Below are positions 33,215 through 46,397 of a DNA stretch of 64,000 bases, piece after piece. A model generated the notes under the pieces. That model was not told the DNA's origin. It saw only the letters and a program-made list of their open reading frames with translations, and made no database searches. Location of the stretch: positions 62,001 to 126,000 of the forward strand of contig JASJOG010000159.1 in NCBI GenBank assembly GCA_030142905.1. Reading direction: 5' to 3'. Source of the stretch: Heliopora coerulea (lineage: Eukaryota; Cnidaria; Anthozoa; Scleralcyonacea; Helioporidae). The position numbers and the translations under genes are program-made. Each line of letters begins with the position of its first letter. Position 1 is the stretch's first letter.

Positions 33215-36200
33215 TTTTTCGTAGGACGTCAGCAGAATAAATCTTTGCCAGCAACGAATCTAGCGTTAGACAACAACTTCTCCTTTCGCCAAGTACAACT
33301 GCTAGTAGGTGATCAACTGACAGTCGTGCCGGCCAACACGCGAATTTACTGAATTTCAAAGCTCCTGGGAACTAGTCGCAACTGATTTGGATACACTACG
33401 GGGACAAATTTGTGAGGGACAAATTTGTTATTTTTTCTTTCCTGACGTTTGCAAACTTATTCCACCTATTTACGATCACAAGGAGGGTAAAGATTAGCGT
33501 ATTTTAGAATCAAGGTCATATTTAATAATGCCATCGCTAAATTTTGCGCCCGGGTCGAACCTTGGTTGGATTACCTTCCTGGCAATGATTTCAACCATGC
33601 TATCGGGAATTCCTTTGAGAATCATGCACAAAGGCACGGTCATCAGGTCAATGACGTACGGATCTCCCACCAAAGGGATTCTCAAACTTTTGCCGCGTGT
33701 CCCTAAACACTAGGGTACCGGCTTCCGGGTCCCCTATCCCTCTACCTTCCACGGCAAAAAGAGTTTTCAATACGTGAGCTCATACGCGGATGCATGCACG
33801 CATGAACGCAGCTGCGGTACAAACATATTTAATGATAATGATTAAATGATACTGTATTTTTGAAACTAAACTAGTAGAAATTTTCACTGCAGATTTTGTA
33901 TATCCTTCTAAATTACGTTCAGTCAAGATTTTCCTATAAGCCATGTTTGCGCAACTTTCAGAAAACGTAATTTTGCGGGTGACTTTGACCCGTGTGTATA
34001 TCAAATTCACCACCCCTTCCCGCGAGAAACTGAAACTTACTCTCGCTGAAATCCAAGCCGGAATACATGACCACAGTCCCAACAACTATCCTAATCCTGA
34101 TAATAACCCTAATCCTGACTCTAATCCAAGCACTAAACTTACCCCTAATACCAATATTAACCCTTGCTGACTTTCATGGCTGACGTCATTCGTATTTTAA
34201 ATTGGAGTATCGACAGATTGATGGCGTCACAAGAATTCAAAGAAAAACTTTGCTTATTTGATAAAACTCATAGAAAATAGGTTTCGTCCTCTGTATTGAT
34301 GGAAACATCAATTAGGTCATTCCAACCGGAAAAACGCATGTAAACACAAGGCAACTCTTTGTATTTTCACGAGGCATTTTTCCGGTGGTAATGGACAAAA
34401 ATATTTGATAAAATGTTCTGAGCACACTTTACCGAGGGGTGCAACCAGGGTTTTTCAATGCAGGTGGGAATAGAAAACAGAGCTGCCCTGCACGGGAAGT
34501 CATGTTATGGATTAAGGACTGTATTGGGGATTTTCGTCTTCTCTATTTAATGAATCTCACTCAATTTCCACTGAAAATCTTTTACATTGAATCAACCATG
34601 CAGTTTACTCTTACAGTTTAAGACAATTCTTTGTTTATTGTCGATCACGTCACTCTTTAAGTGATATGAACTTAATCTCTAAATTTAGTACGGATTACCT
34701 CGCGATCTCATGAATAAATTCTTCTATTCATTTTTTTTTTGGCACAAATGTTGAGGAAAAAAAATAGACCATAAGATTTTCTCGGGAAATATGCAACATT
34801 CTATGAGGAAAAATAAAAGTATTGTTCTTACCAGTGGAGGGGGTGATTCAGCTATCATAATGAACGGGAAAGCTCATCTTTTAGGCATGTGATTGAGGTG
34901 TAATAAAAAGCGATGAAGGGGGTGAACCTTGCCTGATGTTGTTGTTGTGCACACCAAGTCACACCAAACAGAAGAAGACTGGCACTAGTTGTCCCGCAAA
35001 CCTCGTTTCTATGTGAATAGCAAGACAAGATCGTCATTAGTCTTGTTTAGTCATTCGTGCGAAGTACAGGTAGGTGGCGATTTAAAGCGGTGTTTCTTGT
35101 TAATTGTCAAATTCTCTCATCACAATTTATAGTGGAGATCATAGGGATATTGACGGTACTCTTCATTTTGTGTTCTTCTTTCTATGTTGTCCCAAAATAG
35201 AACTCAATTTTCCGCCGGAAACACACGTGCCAAGGAGCACTAGGTCTTCTATTGCATCAGAAAATCTTTGGCCACTTCAGAGGTTTTTTATGACGTTTTT
35301 GTGTATTAAAGGTATGAAAATTAGCTTGTGTTGTATTAAGAATTTGTAATGCTATTGGGATTCGAATTATATACTTGGTTACATATAGTTAATCCGACTT
35401 TTTCTCGCTGTTGTGATCCAACAGTACCAGTCGCCATTTTGTTTTAATAAAATATGCCTGGAATAGAAGGCTGATTGTTTATTTTTACCCCGTGGCTTTC
35501 GTAGAGAACTAAATTGGACCCCAATCTAAACAGCAACTTCGGAAATAAATCAAGTCTTTGTCATGCTATCCTTCAAGTTTGTTTGTAATTTATCGTTATG
35601 AATTTATCGAAGAACTGTGAAGAAAGTTTCCGTTCCCTAACATAACTTAAGGAGTTCATTCATTAGGTAATGCACAACGAGAAGTACAGATAAACCCCCC
35701 CCCCAAAAAAAAGCATCCAAACTTCAGTTTAGCTGCAAAATTGGGGCAGAAGTTCACCTCAATGTACAACCTGCTCTGAGTTAGACATAATTACTGTTTA
35801 CAAAGAATTTCTTCATCGGTTTAGAGACTTAAACAGCTGTTTTTGGTTGAATTTTGGCCAGTAGTTTGCTGCTGAAAGTCTTGGTTTAGCAGAAAGCAAA
35901 AAATGCAAGCTCTGTAACAGTTGGATTCATCACCTGCTTGCTCTCTTGTTGATAAAAGGTTTAACACTTACCATGATTAACATTTCCATCCCCTGTGAGG
36001 ACCTTTGCAAATGATTCTGGTAAGTGCTAAAAAATATAATTGTGGCTAATGCCACATGATTGTTTATCAACCCATTGAAGTACAAGGGTGTACTTTAAAA
36101 TTTTGTTCTGACTGATACCGCGTACTTTCATTCAGCGAATTGTGGTATCTGCCTCTTAATGGCTTAAACAGAGGAACCCATCTGGAATTGCAAGGATTAA

Positions 36201-36800
36201 GTTTAAAAAAACTCAGCATAATTTCAGTCTTGACTCTTTTCTAAATATTTACTCTAAATTTTGAAGCAACAAAACTTTCTATATGAAACAAACAAATGAA
36301 CCAAATCTTGTTGGACTTGTGCTGCCTGTATGAGTCTGGACTCAAGTCCAGACTGCAGCTGAATGCCACAAAACTGGTTAAAACCTGTTTGAATTAACCC
36401 TTTCACCCCAGCTTGGTCCATTTAAAATTTTTTCTTGCTTGAATCAAGAGATTCCATTCAGCAGAGATATTCTGGGGTTAAAGTGTCAAGTGGTGAGGCT
36501 TTCACAGATGACTGAGGAATTCTTTCTTGCCTGTCCTGGTGAAGAAAGCTCTAAGAATATGTCCCTCTAGATTAACTGTTTTGCATTCATTTTTGGTCTG
36601 CTTTTTTCATTAGATAAAGGGATCATTATTCCGCAGCAGAGGAAGGTATTAAATCACAACCGTAAAGCCAATTCGAAATTTAAAAGGCTTGGAAATAGAA
36701 GTTGTATGAAAAAGTTCAAGATAAAGTGTGATTTTCAAACATTTGATAACAAACTGTGTTTGTCAAGCAACTTATCACACATAGAAAGTTCTAACTCATC
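33215..36800. promoter_or_regulatory. Divergent intergenic region, MDH1 (-) and eIF5 (+)
   Basis: The two housekeeping genes point away from each other, so both promoters lie here. The MDH1 5' UTR is directly right of 33214 (its exon 1 codes only the ATG). The eIF5 leader may include an upstream non-coding exon that I cannot place. The region also holds degenerate CCTAA-type words (about 34085-34165) and a short unexplained frame at 33494-33703. Confidence 0.5.
34085..34165. repeat. Degenerate CCTAATCC-type repeat
   Basis: Irregular CCTAATCCTGA, CCCTAATCC and CTCTAATCC words, reminiscent of decayed telomere-type hexamers on the minus strand. The period is irregular and it makes a false Asn/Pro-rich frame. 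Confidence 0.5.
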
Positions 36801-39800
36801 ATGGCTTTGGTCAACGTCAACCGAAAAAACACAGACCAGTTTTACCGATACAAGATGCCAAAACTCTTGGCCAAGGTATGATTTTTATCACTATTGCTAA
36901 TAGTTTATTACAATCTGATAAGGATACTATATGATTGGATGTAAATAAATGTCATTACAGTAAAGATTTAGTTCTAAAAAGTGAAATGGCAAAATCTTAA
37001 AATCACTGTTTCTTTTTTAATACAGTTGTTTTATTATCTTTGTAGTGAAATTGTATGGTTAATAATGTCAAAAGCAGTTTGATCAAAATACTATGTGAGC
37101 AGGAAGGTCTGCCATATTAGCCCTTGACAAAACTTGCATACAGCTATGCTTTACCTGTAAATTAACCTAATTAAATTGCTAATGATCACTGTGCATTACT
37201 GATAGCTTTGCATGATAGCCATTTCTTCTACCTTAGATAGTGTAAACTTTTTAAATCCTAGGAAAAATGCTGGGCAGTGGAATTAGCAGTGCATGTTGCT
37301 GAAATCACATTTATTTTGCATTTTGAAACTTTGATTCAAGTTTCTGTCAATAATGGTGCCTGTTGTTTGATTTGTAAATTCTGGTTGTATTGGTTCAATA
37401 TTTCACAAGTGTTAGTTGTTTGGTCAGCAACTCTGATTGACATACTTATATTTATTTACATGTCAAATGAAACCATTATTTTTGAAAGTTACTGTAGTAC
37501 TTTAGCTTTTTAATTTTTGATGTTGATGCTAATTGGAGTGCCTTCATACAAGAAAAACCAAAATGACTTTTTAAACACCTGATACACGTACCTCCAGAGG
37601 TCAGAACTTCCTGATTTGTATTGTCTGGTTCCTGAATATTACTGTGATATATAGGCAATGGCTAGAAAGCTTTTGGTTGAAAGCTTTTGCCTTGGAGGTA
37701 GGGAAGTGTGCTTTGAACAGTCTTTATACCTGTTAGCTTACTGTAAGTTCTGCTCTTTTCAGGTTGAAGGCAAGGGAAATGGTATCAAGACTGTCATTGT
37801 AAACATGGTAGACATTGGCAAATCACTGAAAAGGCCACCTGCTTGTTAGTATTGTGAAGAGTTTTTGTTGGAAATTCATTGCATTGAATGTTGTTTGTGT
37901 TACAGATGAATAATAATTGCTGCTGGTAGTTACATGTAGTACTAATTATTCACCAAAGTGGAGGTGAATAGTGGTAAATATTTACTGAGCTGCTTTATTT
38001 TTACTAAGCAGCTTATTCAGTGATTCATAGACACTGTTTCAAATGTTTGTATTTTTCATCATCTTGTTTTGTTTTACTGCTGAGCAATAACAGCCCAACT
38101 TGGTGACTAGATTTTATCTTGGATTCCTAGATCTGAAAAGATGGGTTGCCCAATGGGCAATCTCATAAAAAGGTTAATTTTGCCCCCCTGGGAATCATGT
38201 AGTTACTGGTATGCTGCTTGGCTTAAATTAGGAAAAAAATGAAGCTAAACATTAGGTTATTTCACTTGGAAAAGAAATAAGCTGAACTAGACTTAAACCG
38301 CTTATCATTTCAGGTTAAAGTCAGTAATGTACTTCAGGATCAGGGGGTGTGATAAGTCTGTTCAAGGCTTTGGCCAAGGTGTGTGCATGCAATCACATGC
38401 CTGATGGGACAAAGTTTGCCAAACCATGGTCTAGGTGGGGATAGACCATAGTGAGGGGGAGGCAATAAAACCCAAGATGTTACGATAATCCTGAATTGAT
38501 TTTGAAGTCAACGTATTTTCATTCTAAGAGTAATACCACTGTTGTGTAAATGTTTTACAGATCCCACAAAGTTTTTTGGCTGTGAACTGGGTGCACAGAC
38601 TCAGATTGACCTCAAAAATGAGCGTTACATTGTTAACGGTGCTCATGATGGGGACAAATTACAGGAGATTTTGGATGAGTTCATTCAAAAGTTTGTGCTT
38701 TGTCCTGAGTGTGAAAATCCTGAGACCGTGTTGGTAAGTCGAGATGTTGGTAATGGTAACTGGTGATGTGTTGGTGGTTTCTGAAATGAAACTTCTTGTA
38801 ACTTGTATTATGTTGGACCCATGCAATATGCCGTTATTCCGGACCGGTGAGTTTTGGCGGGATAATCTTCAACCTGATTTTAATGAAATTGAAGGAGAAT
38901 TAAGCATCTATATTGAAAAATTCCAAGTTATAAAATGTGCTGGAAAACCAGTGCTTCTTTCATTTGAAGCTAATTGTTTGAAATTGCGATAAATAAATGT
39001 TTAACTGCTGGAAACGAGAAGCCAGAGGAAAAAGTTACGAGTTTAGGTAAACAGAAACATCTGACGACGGAAACTCCGTTAAAAATGGGGGGGTTGGTTT
39101 AATCAACCAAGAGCTATTAAGTTCCTTATTAACCTCGTTTGCTCGGTCCGTAGTGGAAAGTATTTGCCTTCAGTTTTTTCACACAGACCTGGCTCGCTCC
39201 TTCGTCGCTCGGTTCCTACGAAAATATCAGGCAAATACAGTACTTTCTGTACGGCTGTCGCTCTCGGTTAATAGATATTTATTATTGTGGCTGAGTTTGT
39301 GCCTGTTGTGTTTGGTTATGATATACGCTAGTAGTTGTTGCTTACCATTGATGGAAGACGTCAATTACTTTTGTATGCAATATAAATTCGTGGAAGTTAA
39401 CGTTGCCATTGTTTTTGTAACTTTTTTTTTATCCTGTAGCATGTAGAGACCAAGAAAGAAAGGATTGGACAAACATGCAGGGCTTGCGGATATTCTGGCG
39501 TCATTTCACTCACTCATCGTCTGATAACGTTTATCCTTAAAAATCCTCCAGGCCAAGATGACAGTGGGACACCATCAAGAAAGTTAGTGTCTCAAAAAAA
39601 AATCTAGTGAATCGTACAGTATATATTTTTTCTTGCTTTTCACCACCAGTCTCCAGTATCGTTCAAGAAAGGAGAATCCACCAAAGAAGTCCAAAAATAT
39701 TTGTGAATATTATTGAGTGATAATACGCTTGTTATGTTGTAAATAGAATTATTACTTGGCAAACTTTGTCCGATCTTTACGCGAAATGACGCCCGCTCAT

Positions 39801-42800
39801 TGAGTGTTTAGTCTTGCAATAACTTTTCCGTACAGATCGGCAAGTTTTTGTGGAATTTTCGAGTTGGTTCGACGACAAAAAAAATCAGATTCAGGTACTT
39901 TATACAAAATATTAACAACAACAAACTACTCACGACGTACTTAAACTTTTCAACGGTGATTTCGCGTAAAAAACCTGACAAGAATAGATACCCAAAACCC
40001 ACAAGGAAATCTAAACTGTTTCGACGTGAAGCAGGGAGAGCGTTAAAAGCAATGAAAGAAGAAACCCACTCTTTCGTCGTTCGGTCTGTGTGAACTACTC
40101 GGGCAAGTGCTTCTCCGTATAGACCTCACCTTTAGTTAAAAAATAATAGTAATAGAGTTAAGTTATAAATAATTCTTTCAAGATGTTAAATGTTTAGCGT
40201 CGAAACGTGCGACATGGATAAATATTTCCGTATTCCTGTGTGATTGGCTCTTTTGCTGGGCATTGGCATTGATTCTGAGATTGTTAATAGTATTTTTCTG
40301 AATTGAAAGCTCAAAGGTATTTTCGGTTTTTCCTCGTTGAGTGGCGTTTCACGCGGAAAATTTTGTGGCGTTATGTTATTTAGGGACAAGAAGGGTCGCC
40401 GTGACAAGAAAGGCCACGCACAGAATGGCAGTACGAGTCCTAGCCATGAAGCAACTGAACCTAAAGATATTCCAGCGCTGAACGTCCTTGACGCTCAATC
40501 TGTAAGACTTAATCTTCTTGTGTTTAACCTTGCCATGTTAGCGCTGAAAGTAACTAGCACAATGTTGCACGTTAATTTTGAAGAGTATTGTTGCCTTCAT
40601 ATGTCGTGAGCCAACAAGCTGTTGATGTTCTTCCGCAGGTCAGAGTCGACAGGTTGAATGCTCAACAATAAGTAATTTTTATGATGTTCCTAACAGTCGT
40701 CCACCTAACAGAAAAGTCATAACCTTCGTAGTGAAAACCCTTCGTCAGTTAAAAATGTAACATTTTACTACGATCAAGAGCCTTCGCTTGAAACGTCAAT
40801 GCCTTGTTTTCTCGTTTTTTTTGGTAGAATACTACCTTTAAACTTTTTCTAGTTCCTTCAGAACGTCCTTCGCAGTATTCCTTTTTCGTATTACTCAAGC
40901 GTATTTTCATATTATCAGGCGTATTTTCATATTATCAAGCGAGCAATGTTTTCTTTTTATCTGTATTTCTAAGGGAGGGTTTGGAGACGACGATTGGTCT
41001 GAAGATACCAGTGATGCGGCAGTGAAACAGCGCGAATTGGAGGGACTGTCATCCAGAACCAAGGGATTAACCATGAATGACGAATTGGAGCTTTCTCAAC
41101 AGGACAGACTGCAGATCTTCTACAACTTTCTCGAGGTGTGAAATTTGTCGGGACCATTACCAGATTGTAAACTAATCGAACTGGCAATTCAAAAGTGTAT
41201 TAATATAGTCCTCCGTCAAATTTTTGCGTCCAAACTTGCCACTTTTCCCTTGGGCAACTTTTGAGTCGCGGCCAACAAAGCCTGCACTTGAGAAATCTTT
41301 GTACCGGTATGCCATAAATTAATTCTGGTAAACTTTTATTGGGCCGCTGTGCCTTGCCAACGGTTTGTCAGCGATCACAGATTATTCCCAACTGTACTTT
41401 CGCATTTTGTGGTAATTTGAATGGAGGAAAAATACCTTCATCTTGGCGAAAAAGCGCCTTCGGTAAGGTGCCTTGCTTGCAAGGATGCAACCAAAGAGGG
41501 TGCGGAGCTTTGTTTAATATATGAAAATAGACTTCAAATGAATTCTGAAAGGATTCAATTATCAAGCGGTGTGTCGAACTGTTGTAACTTTTTCCGTCGG
41601 TTAATCTTAATTAAAAACTTACTAGCTGGGCCAATACCTGGTTTCGCATCAAACATTTGAATGGCTATAAGACTATAGTGGGTCCATGGATTCGATTTTT
41701 TATTTTCAGGAGAAGAAAAGAACGAACAGTGTGAGTAAAAGTGTCAAGACCATTGTATCGGAAGCTGAACGGCTTGAAGTCATGGATAAGGCTGTCATGG
41801 TTCTAGCCGAGTTGCTGTTTGATGAGAATATGCTGACCCAGATACCGCAGCATTCTACCTTGTTTAAGAAGGTAATCATCGTTGATAATGCAGCAGTACT
41901 AATTTCCTTGGAAAAATATCTTATCGCACCACACCTCAGCTGAAACCTGAACACATTTAAAGTGTGTACATATGTTCTTCAAAAGTAGTACCAATTCGTT
42001 TCTAAAATATTGTACTGGACGATAGTTCTTAATTCTTAGTGCAATAGTATGTGAAAAGATCAGTAGAGTTAATGTCCACGTTCAAGAACCTATGTTCTAT
42101 TTGATTACTAAATTACCCGTTGATTTCATATTTCTCACGTAGAACACGCATTCGACATGCTTGATGTTGATCTAAAATTACAGGCGCTACAACGTCTCAC
42201 GTCTTATTGGTTATTTTTTGCTCAAAACCCTTACAGTTTTTAGTGAACAATCAAAAGGCACAGAAACATCTACTTGGCGCATTTGAGCTTTTGGTTGGCA
42301 AATCTTTTCCCGATAAACTGATGCCCAAAGTTCCACGCCTGCTGCAATTGCTTTACCAAAAAGACCTTCTGGATGAAGACATTATACTTGAATGGGCGTC
42401 CAAGGTAACTTAGAGTGAGAAAGTTGAATACATATAGCAACAACGCTTTGCAACCTTAAAGCAGCTTTAGTAATAGCTGGAGTATGATCAAGATTTTACA
42501 ATGAATTGTCGATACCGAAAAGGATAAGATGTTACTATGAATTGTCGGTATCTAAAAAGATGGCGTTTGTACCATTATCCACGATGTTTCGCGAACTAAA
42601 GTAGCTCTAAGAACAGCTGAGGATTGATTAGGATGTTACTACGAGTTGTCAGTACCGAAAAAAGATGGCTTCTTTCCCATTACCTGTCATGCTTTGCAAG
42701 CTGAAATTGGCTCTAATAACAGTTAAAGAATTTTCTATATGTTATTTAATAATAAGTAGGTCGGAGCTTTCTTACCAAATCAGAATGTTTTTGAACCGCC

Positions 42801-43217
42801 TTCCTATATCTCAGCAAGATACGTTTACTAAACACAAAAGATTATGGTGGGATGTAAATTGTGCTGTCTGTTGCGATAAAATCGATTTCGCGTTCCCTTC
42901 ATTTTTGCCTATCATTCCCTGCTGTTGCAGCGAAAATTGTTAACTCGCGAAATTTTTGAAAATGAAGTACAGTTACCTTTGTTTCCTGTTAACAGGTGTC
43001 GAAAAGGTATGTTAGCAAAGATATTTGTGCCAAAATCCACGAGAAAGCAGCACCATTCATCACCTGGCTGAAGGAAGCAGAGGAGGAGTCGAGTGACGAG
43101 GAAGACGAAGATGAAGAAAACATTGAAGTTGTTTACGCGACGGAAAAAGAGAAACTGAAACTGCAAGAGAAGGAGAAAGAGAATGACGAGGACGAGCTTG
43201 ACATCGATGCCATATAG
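36801..43217 (+). CDS. EIF5: Eukaryotic translation initiation factor 5, nine coding exons
   Basis: eIF5 is the GTPase-activating protein for eIF2 in the 43S/48S pre-initiation complex. Coding exons: 36801-36875, 37763-37844, 38561-38733, 39440-39582, 40384-40501, 40974-41135, 41710-41871, 42237-42404, 42996-43217; all are GT-AG and the phases close to 434 residues (human 431). The N-terminal GAP domain starts [10 protein letters not shown] and keeps the arginine finger in DQFYRYKMP (R16, equivalent to human R15). A C-x2-C...C-x2-C zinc ribbon is formed by CPEC (end of exon 3) and CRAC (exon 4). A Lys-rich linker follows (exon 5). The C-terminal W2/HEAT domain spans exons 7-9 and ends with the aromatic-acidic block [20 protein letters not shown]. 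The stop follows DELDIDAI, as in animal eIF5. It looks intact and functional. Confidence 0.97.
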
Positions 43218-43429
43218 AGAAACACTAAACTGAATGTAAATCTTCAAATTTGCTTTGCTCTGTAGTTCTTGTGGGCGCGTAGACGCGCCTGTAAAACAGT
43301 TTTTACTCATCCTCGGGCTTGAAGTCCAGGGATGTGCGCTGTTCTTGCTTTAAACATTGGTGATTTTAGTTTGGCTCCGACGTGGTACTTGATGACGTCT
43401 TTGCCATGACTTAGTTTGCATCTTTAAAT

Positions 43430-43435
43430 AATAAA
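43430..43435 (+). promoter_or_regulatory. Likely poly(A) signal of eIF5
   Basis: The AATAAA hexamer lies 213 bases after the eIF5 stop codon, in sequence with no further open frame; a T-rich run follows. Position and sequence fit a cleavage signal. Confidence 0.6.
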
Positions 43436-44504
43436 CATTTTTTGGTTCGTCCGTCATTCAACGTGTTTAATTTTGCTACAATAATCATTTACAATCACCC
43501 CCAGCTTGTACCGGACTCGAGCAACGCGAGCGACACCCCCCTCCACTAAAAGTTGTTCAACCTCAATTATTTCAAAAAGACGTTCATACCTGGGAGCAAG
43601 CGACGCGAACGACAAAATAAGCGATTTCTTTTGCTCTGGTATTGTTCGATCACATCGCGGGTAACTAGTAGGGACATTAAGATCTACGACGTCAACTTCG
43701 ACGACGTCCTTTAAAACGAATTCTCGATGCAAAACAGAGACAATTTTTATTCTTTGAACCTTGAACACCGTAGTCGTTCTGCAAAGAACGTCTCCCTGAC
43801 CATCTTCATGTCCTGAGGACGACGTTAGCTTCCGCAGAGAAAAAAGCTACTACTTTACCCTTTAACGCCCAGTGCCGACATATCGGACACCTATCAACAA
43901 AAGAACTAGTGAGAAAACGACAAGTTCAAGTGTTAAAGATTGAATTCAGCTCGAGACTACAGTCGTTTTTGGTGAATTGCAGAGTTTTAGGAGTCGTAAT
44001 GCAAGTCAAGTGTCGAGCATGGTGCTCAACAAACTGTGGTTTCTGTTAAATGCCAAAAGTTGAAAGGACGTTCAAGTCGACGTCGTAGATCTTAAAGTTC
44101 CTAGTGTGAACCAGGCTTTGACGAACTACTGGATTGCCATGTAAACAGGTTTATTAGAGCTATCATTTAATAACGTATCGGGGCCAGAACTTCACGATTG
44201 TGAGAGCCAGGAAATTTTCGAATGGCGTTTTCACATGACCAGTTTTATCAGAAATTCCAAGTACATGTGAAATAAAACAGCGAAATCAAGAAATTTCTCG
44301 TTGCCAAATTCAAACCGGCTACAAGCCTACGACCTTGTCTCGCATTATTGGCCGCAGTCTTTGCTGCGCATGAAAACTGCAGTGTTTTACTGTTGTCACA
44401 CGTTGCAAGATAAAAATACGAAATCTTTTATTGACACTCGGCACTCTAATTCAAGAACGGAAGCACGGCCAACGACTGATGCAGATATTCGTGTATGCCT
44501 AAAT
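43436..44504. other. Intergenic, with an imperfect inverted repeat
   Basis: Segments at about 43661-43712 and 44065-44104 are inverted relatives sharing the AGATCTACGACGTC core. This may be an old MITE. The 104-residue frame at 43454-43768 (minus) overlaps one arm and has no recognisable domain. Confidence 0.4.
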
Positions 44505-44833
44505 CAGGGGTTCGCAGCTTGCGATCCGCGACAGTCGTTTATGCGGCCCGCAGAATTGTAACTTGTAAGTTGAAAAATAACTTTCTATACTAAAAATTAG
44601 AAATTTTATCGGTGATAAAGGTCAGAATCGAACTTTTCCAAGAACGACTTTAGATCCTTAATTGCTTGACTTACAGCTAGAGGTTTTATTAAGGTTATTG
44701 AGTGATAAAAACAGCATCTTTGTAATAAAACAATCGACCTTATGGAGGAAATGGAAGGCGAAAGCAAGAAGTGGTGGCCCGCCAACCATTCTAGGAATTC
44801 GGCCCGCAACACCAAAAAGGTTGAACACCTCTG
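44505..44833. mobile_element. hAT-type MITE with 8-bp target duplication
   Basis: A 329-bp element bounded by CAGGGGTTCG at the left and an inverted GTTGAACACCTCTG at the right. It is flanked by a perfect direct repeat GCCTAAAT (44497-44504 and 44834-44841). An 8-bp duplication with CAGGGGT-type ends is the hallmark of hAT elements. It has no coding capacity, so it must have been moved by a transposase in trans. Confidence 0.85.
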
Positions 44834-44978
44834 GCCTAAATGGTCACTCTGCGATGCATCAGTTTGCTTAATCTTTTATAGGCCACCACCAGTTTCTACA
44901 TTCACATCGACTTGTCTAACTACATAGATTTCATTTCTCAACAGGATTACATATCCTGACATGTACTTATTCTATATT

Positions 44979-46080
44979 CAATCAATCAATCAATCAAAGT
45001 AATTTATTTCTCCATTATGGCTTTTCAGAAATAATTACAATTAATAATTATGTGCGTTACAAATCTATATTTACATTAACATCATTAATTACCCAACCTA
45101 CGTGAATTTCAACTATATATTACAACTAATAACAAGGTAAAAATTTAACTATTCATGCAAACTATAATAACAGCCATTTCAACTTTAAGGAACTAAATAT
45201 TGATTTATTAACAACTAGTAATTCTTCCAACACTCTATATAATTTATTCCTTATTAAAATCTTTAAAGTCCCGATGTTAGAGATATTCTTAATATCATCC
45301 TCAAGTTCGTTCCATAATTTAGTCGCCCTATATAAGAATGAACGCTGCCCCGCTGCAGTTCGATAAAGGGGAATCTGCAACTCGTCTTTACATCTTGTGT
45401 CTCGGTCATGTGTTTGCGACCTAGATACAAACCTTCTGGCAAGATATGATGGAGCTAAGTCATTCAAACACTTAAATGTCATAACAGCATCTTTGTATCG
45501 CAACATATAATCAACAGGCAACCGATCTAATTGTTTCAGTGCAGGCGTGATATGATCATACTTCCTTATACCCGTAACGATTCTTGCAGCAAAATTTTGC
45601 ACGCTCTGTAGTTTAGCTATGTTCTTCGTAGAAGTATTTGCCCACACTGAGGAACAATAATATAGTTTACTAAATACTAAGGCATTTATAATCACTGTTA
45701 AGGTCCGATTGTCCAAAATGTGTTTGACTCGATTAATTTGGCAAAGGGACTTTGTGCATTTGGAGACTACTTGGATAATATGTTCGTCATAACTCAGGCT
45801 TTTGTCAAACTCCATCCCTAAATCTTTCGCTGAAGAAACGAGCCGTAGTATCTTTCCAAGGAAGGGTACTCGAAAGTCCTGAACTTGATTTAACATTTGT
45901 GGGGTACCAAATAAAACGAGTTTAGTTTTTCCAGGGTTGATGAGTAGGCTACTGGAGCAACACCATGCAGCAACTCTCTTTAAATCGTCCGCAAATTGGG
46001 ACGCAAATTGATATTCTAACAGGACAACATATATTTCATCCGTATTCTGTCTGTATCCGTATTTTGAGCCGGACTTTGAT
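44979..46080 (-). mobile_element. 3' end of a second non-LTR retrotransposon
   Basis: A 5'-truncated LINE on the minus strand. It ends in a TTGA-repeat tail (44979-44997) and carries the ORF remnant at 45162-46060. A GATA microsatellite (46085-46124) abuts its 5' side. The short tandem tail fits CR1/L2-type elements, but the clade is not certain. Confidence 0.8.
45162..46060 (-). pseudogene. LINE reverse transcriptase C-terminal fragment
   Basis: An open frame of roughly 300 codons with the post-catalytic RT thumb and C-terminal region: VAAWCCSSSLLINPGKTKL, then LGMEFDKSLSYDEHI, YYCSSVWANTSTKNIAKLQ and RSFLYRATKLWNELEDDI. The palm with its catalytic aspartates and the endonuclease are missing. 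The methionine at 45896 is internal. It differs clearly from the LINE at 21718-23696. It is a retroposed fragment, not a host gene. Confidence 0.85.
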
Positions 46081-46084
46081 ATTC

Positions 46085-46124
46085 ACAGATAGATAGATAG
46101 GTAGATAGATAAGATAGATAAATA
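46085..46124. repeat. (GATA)n microsatellite
   Basis: About nine GATA units with single interruptions, at the 5' edge of the LINE fragment. Confidence 0.85.
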
Positions 46125-46397
46125 TATTTAATGTATCATGCACTTAGCTAAATAAGGTGACATCCGAGACAAAGTCTGCAATGACACGCCAGCTAGTTTA
46201 CAGGTATTCCACAGTATGGTATGCTCCGTTTACAAGCGTTCTCAGACAGCTGTCTAATGTGTGAATAATACGAGCAAAATGAAACAATCTATGATTGGTG
46301 ATACAAAATTGTGGCGCACGATTGGCATCTGAAGTAGTTTTATCCTGACCCATGGGTACCTTTAGTTCTTGAAAGATGAGTGGACGATATGTGGAGC

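Noticed and set aside
40337..40609. 90-residue plus-strand frame that could be a separate small gene
   Set aside because: It is eIF5 exon 40384-40501 read through its splice sites on both sides.
43454..43768. 104-residue minus-strand frame after eIF5
   Set aside because: It overlaps an inverted-repeat arm and has no recognisable domain; probably repeat-derived.
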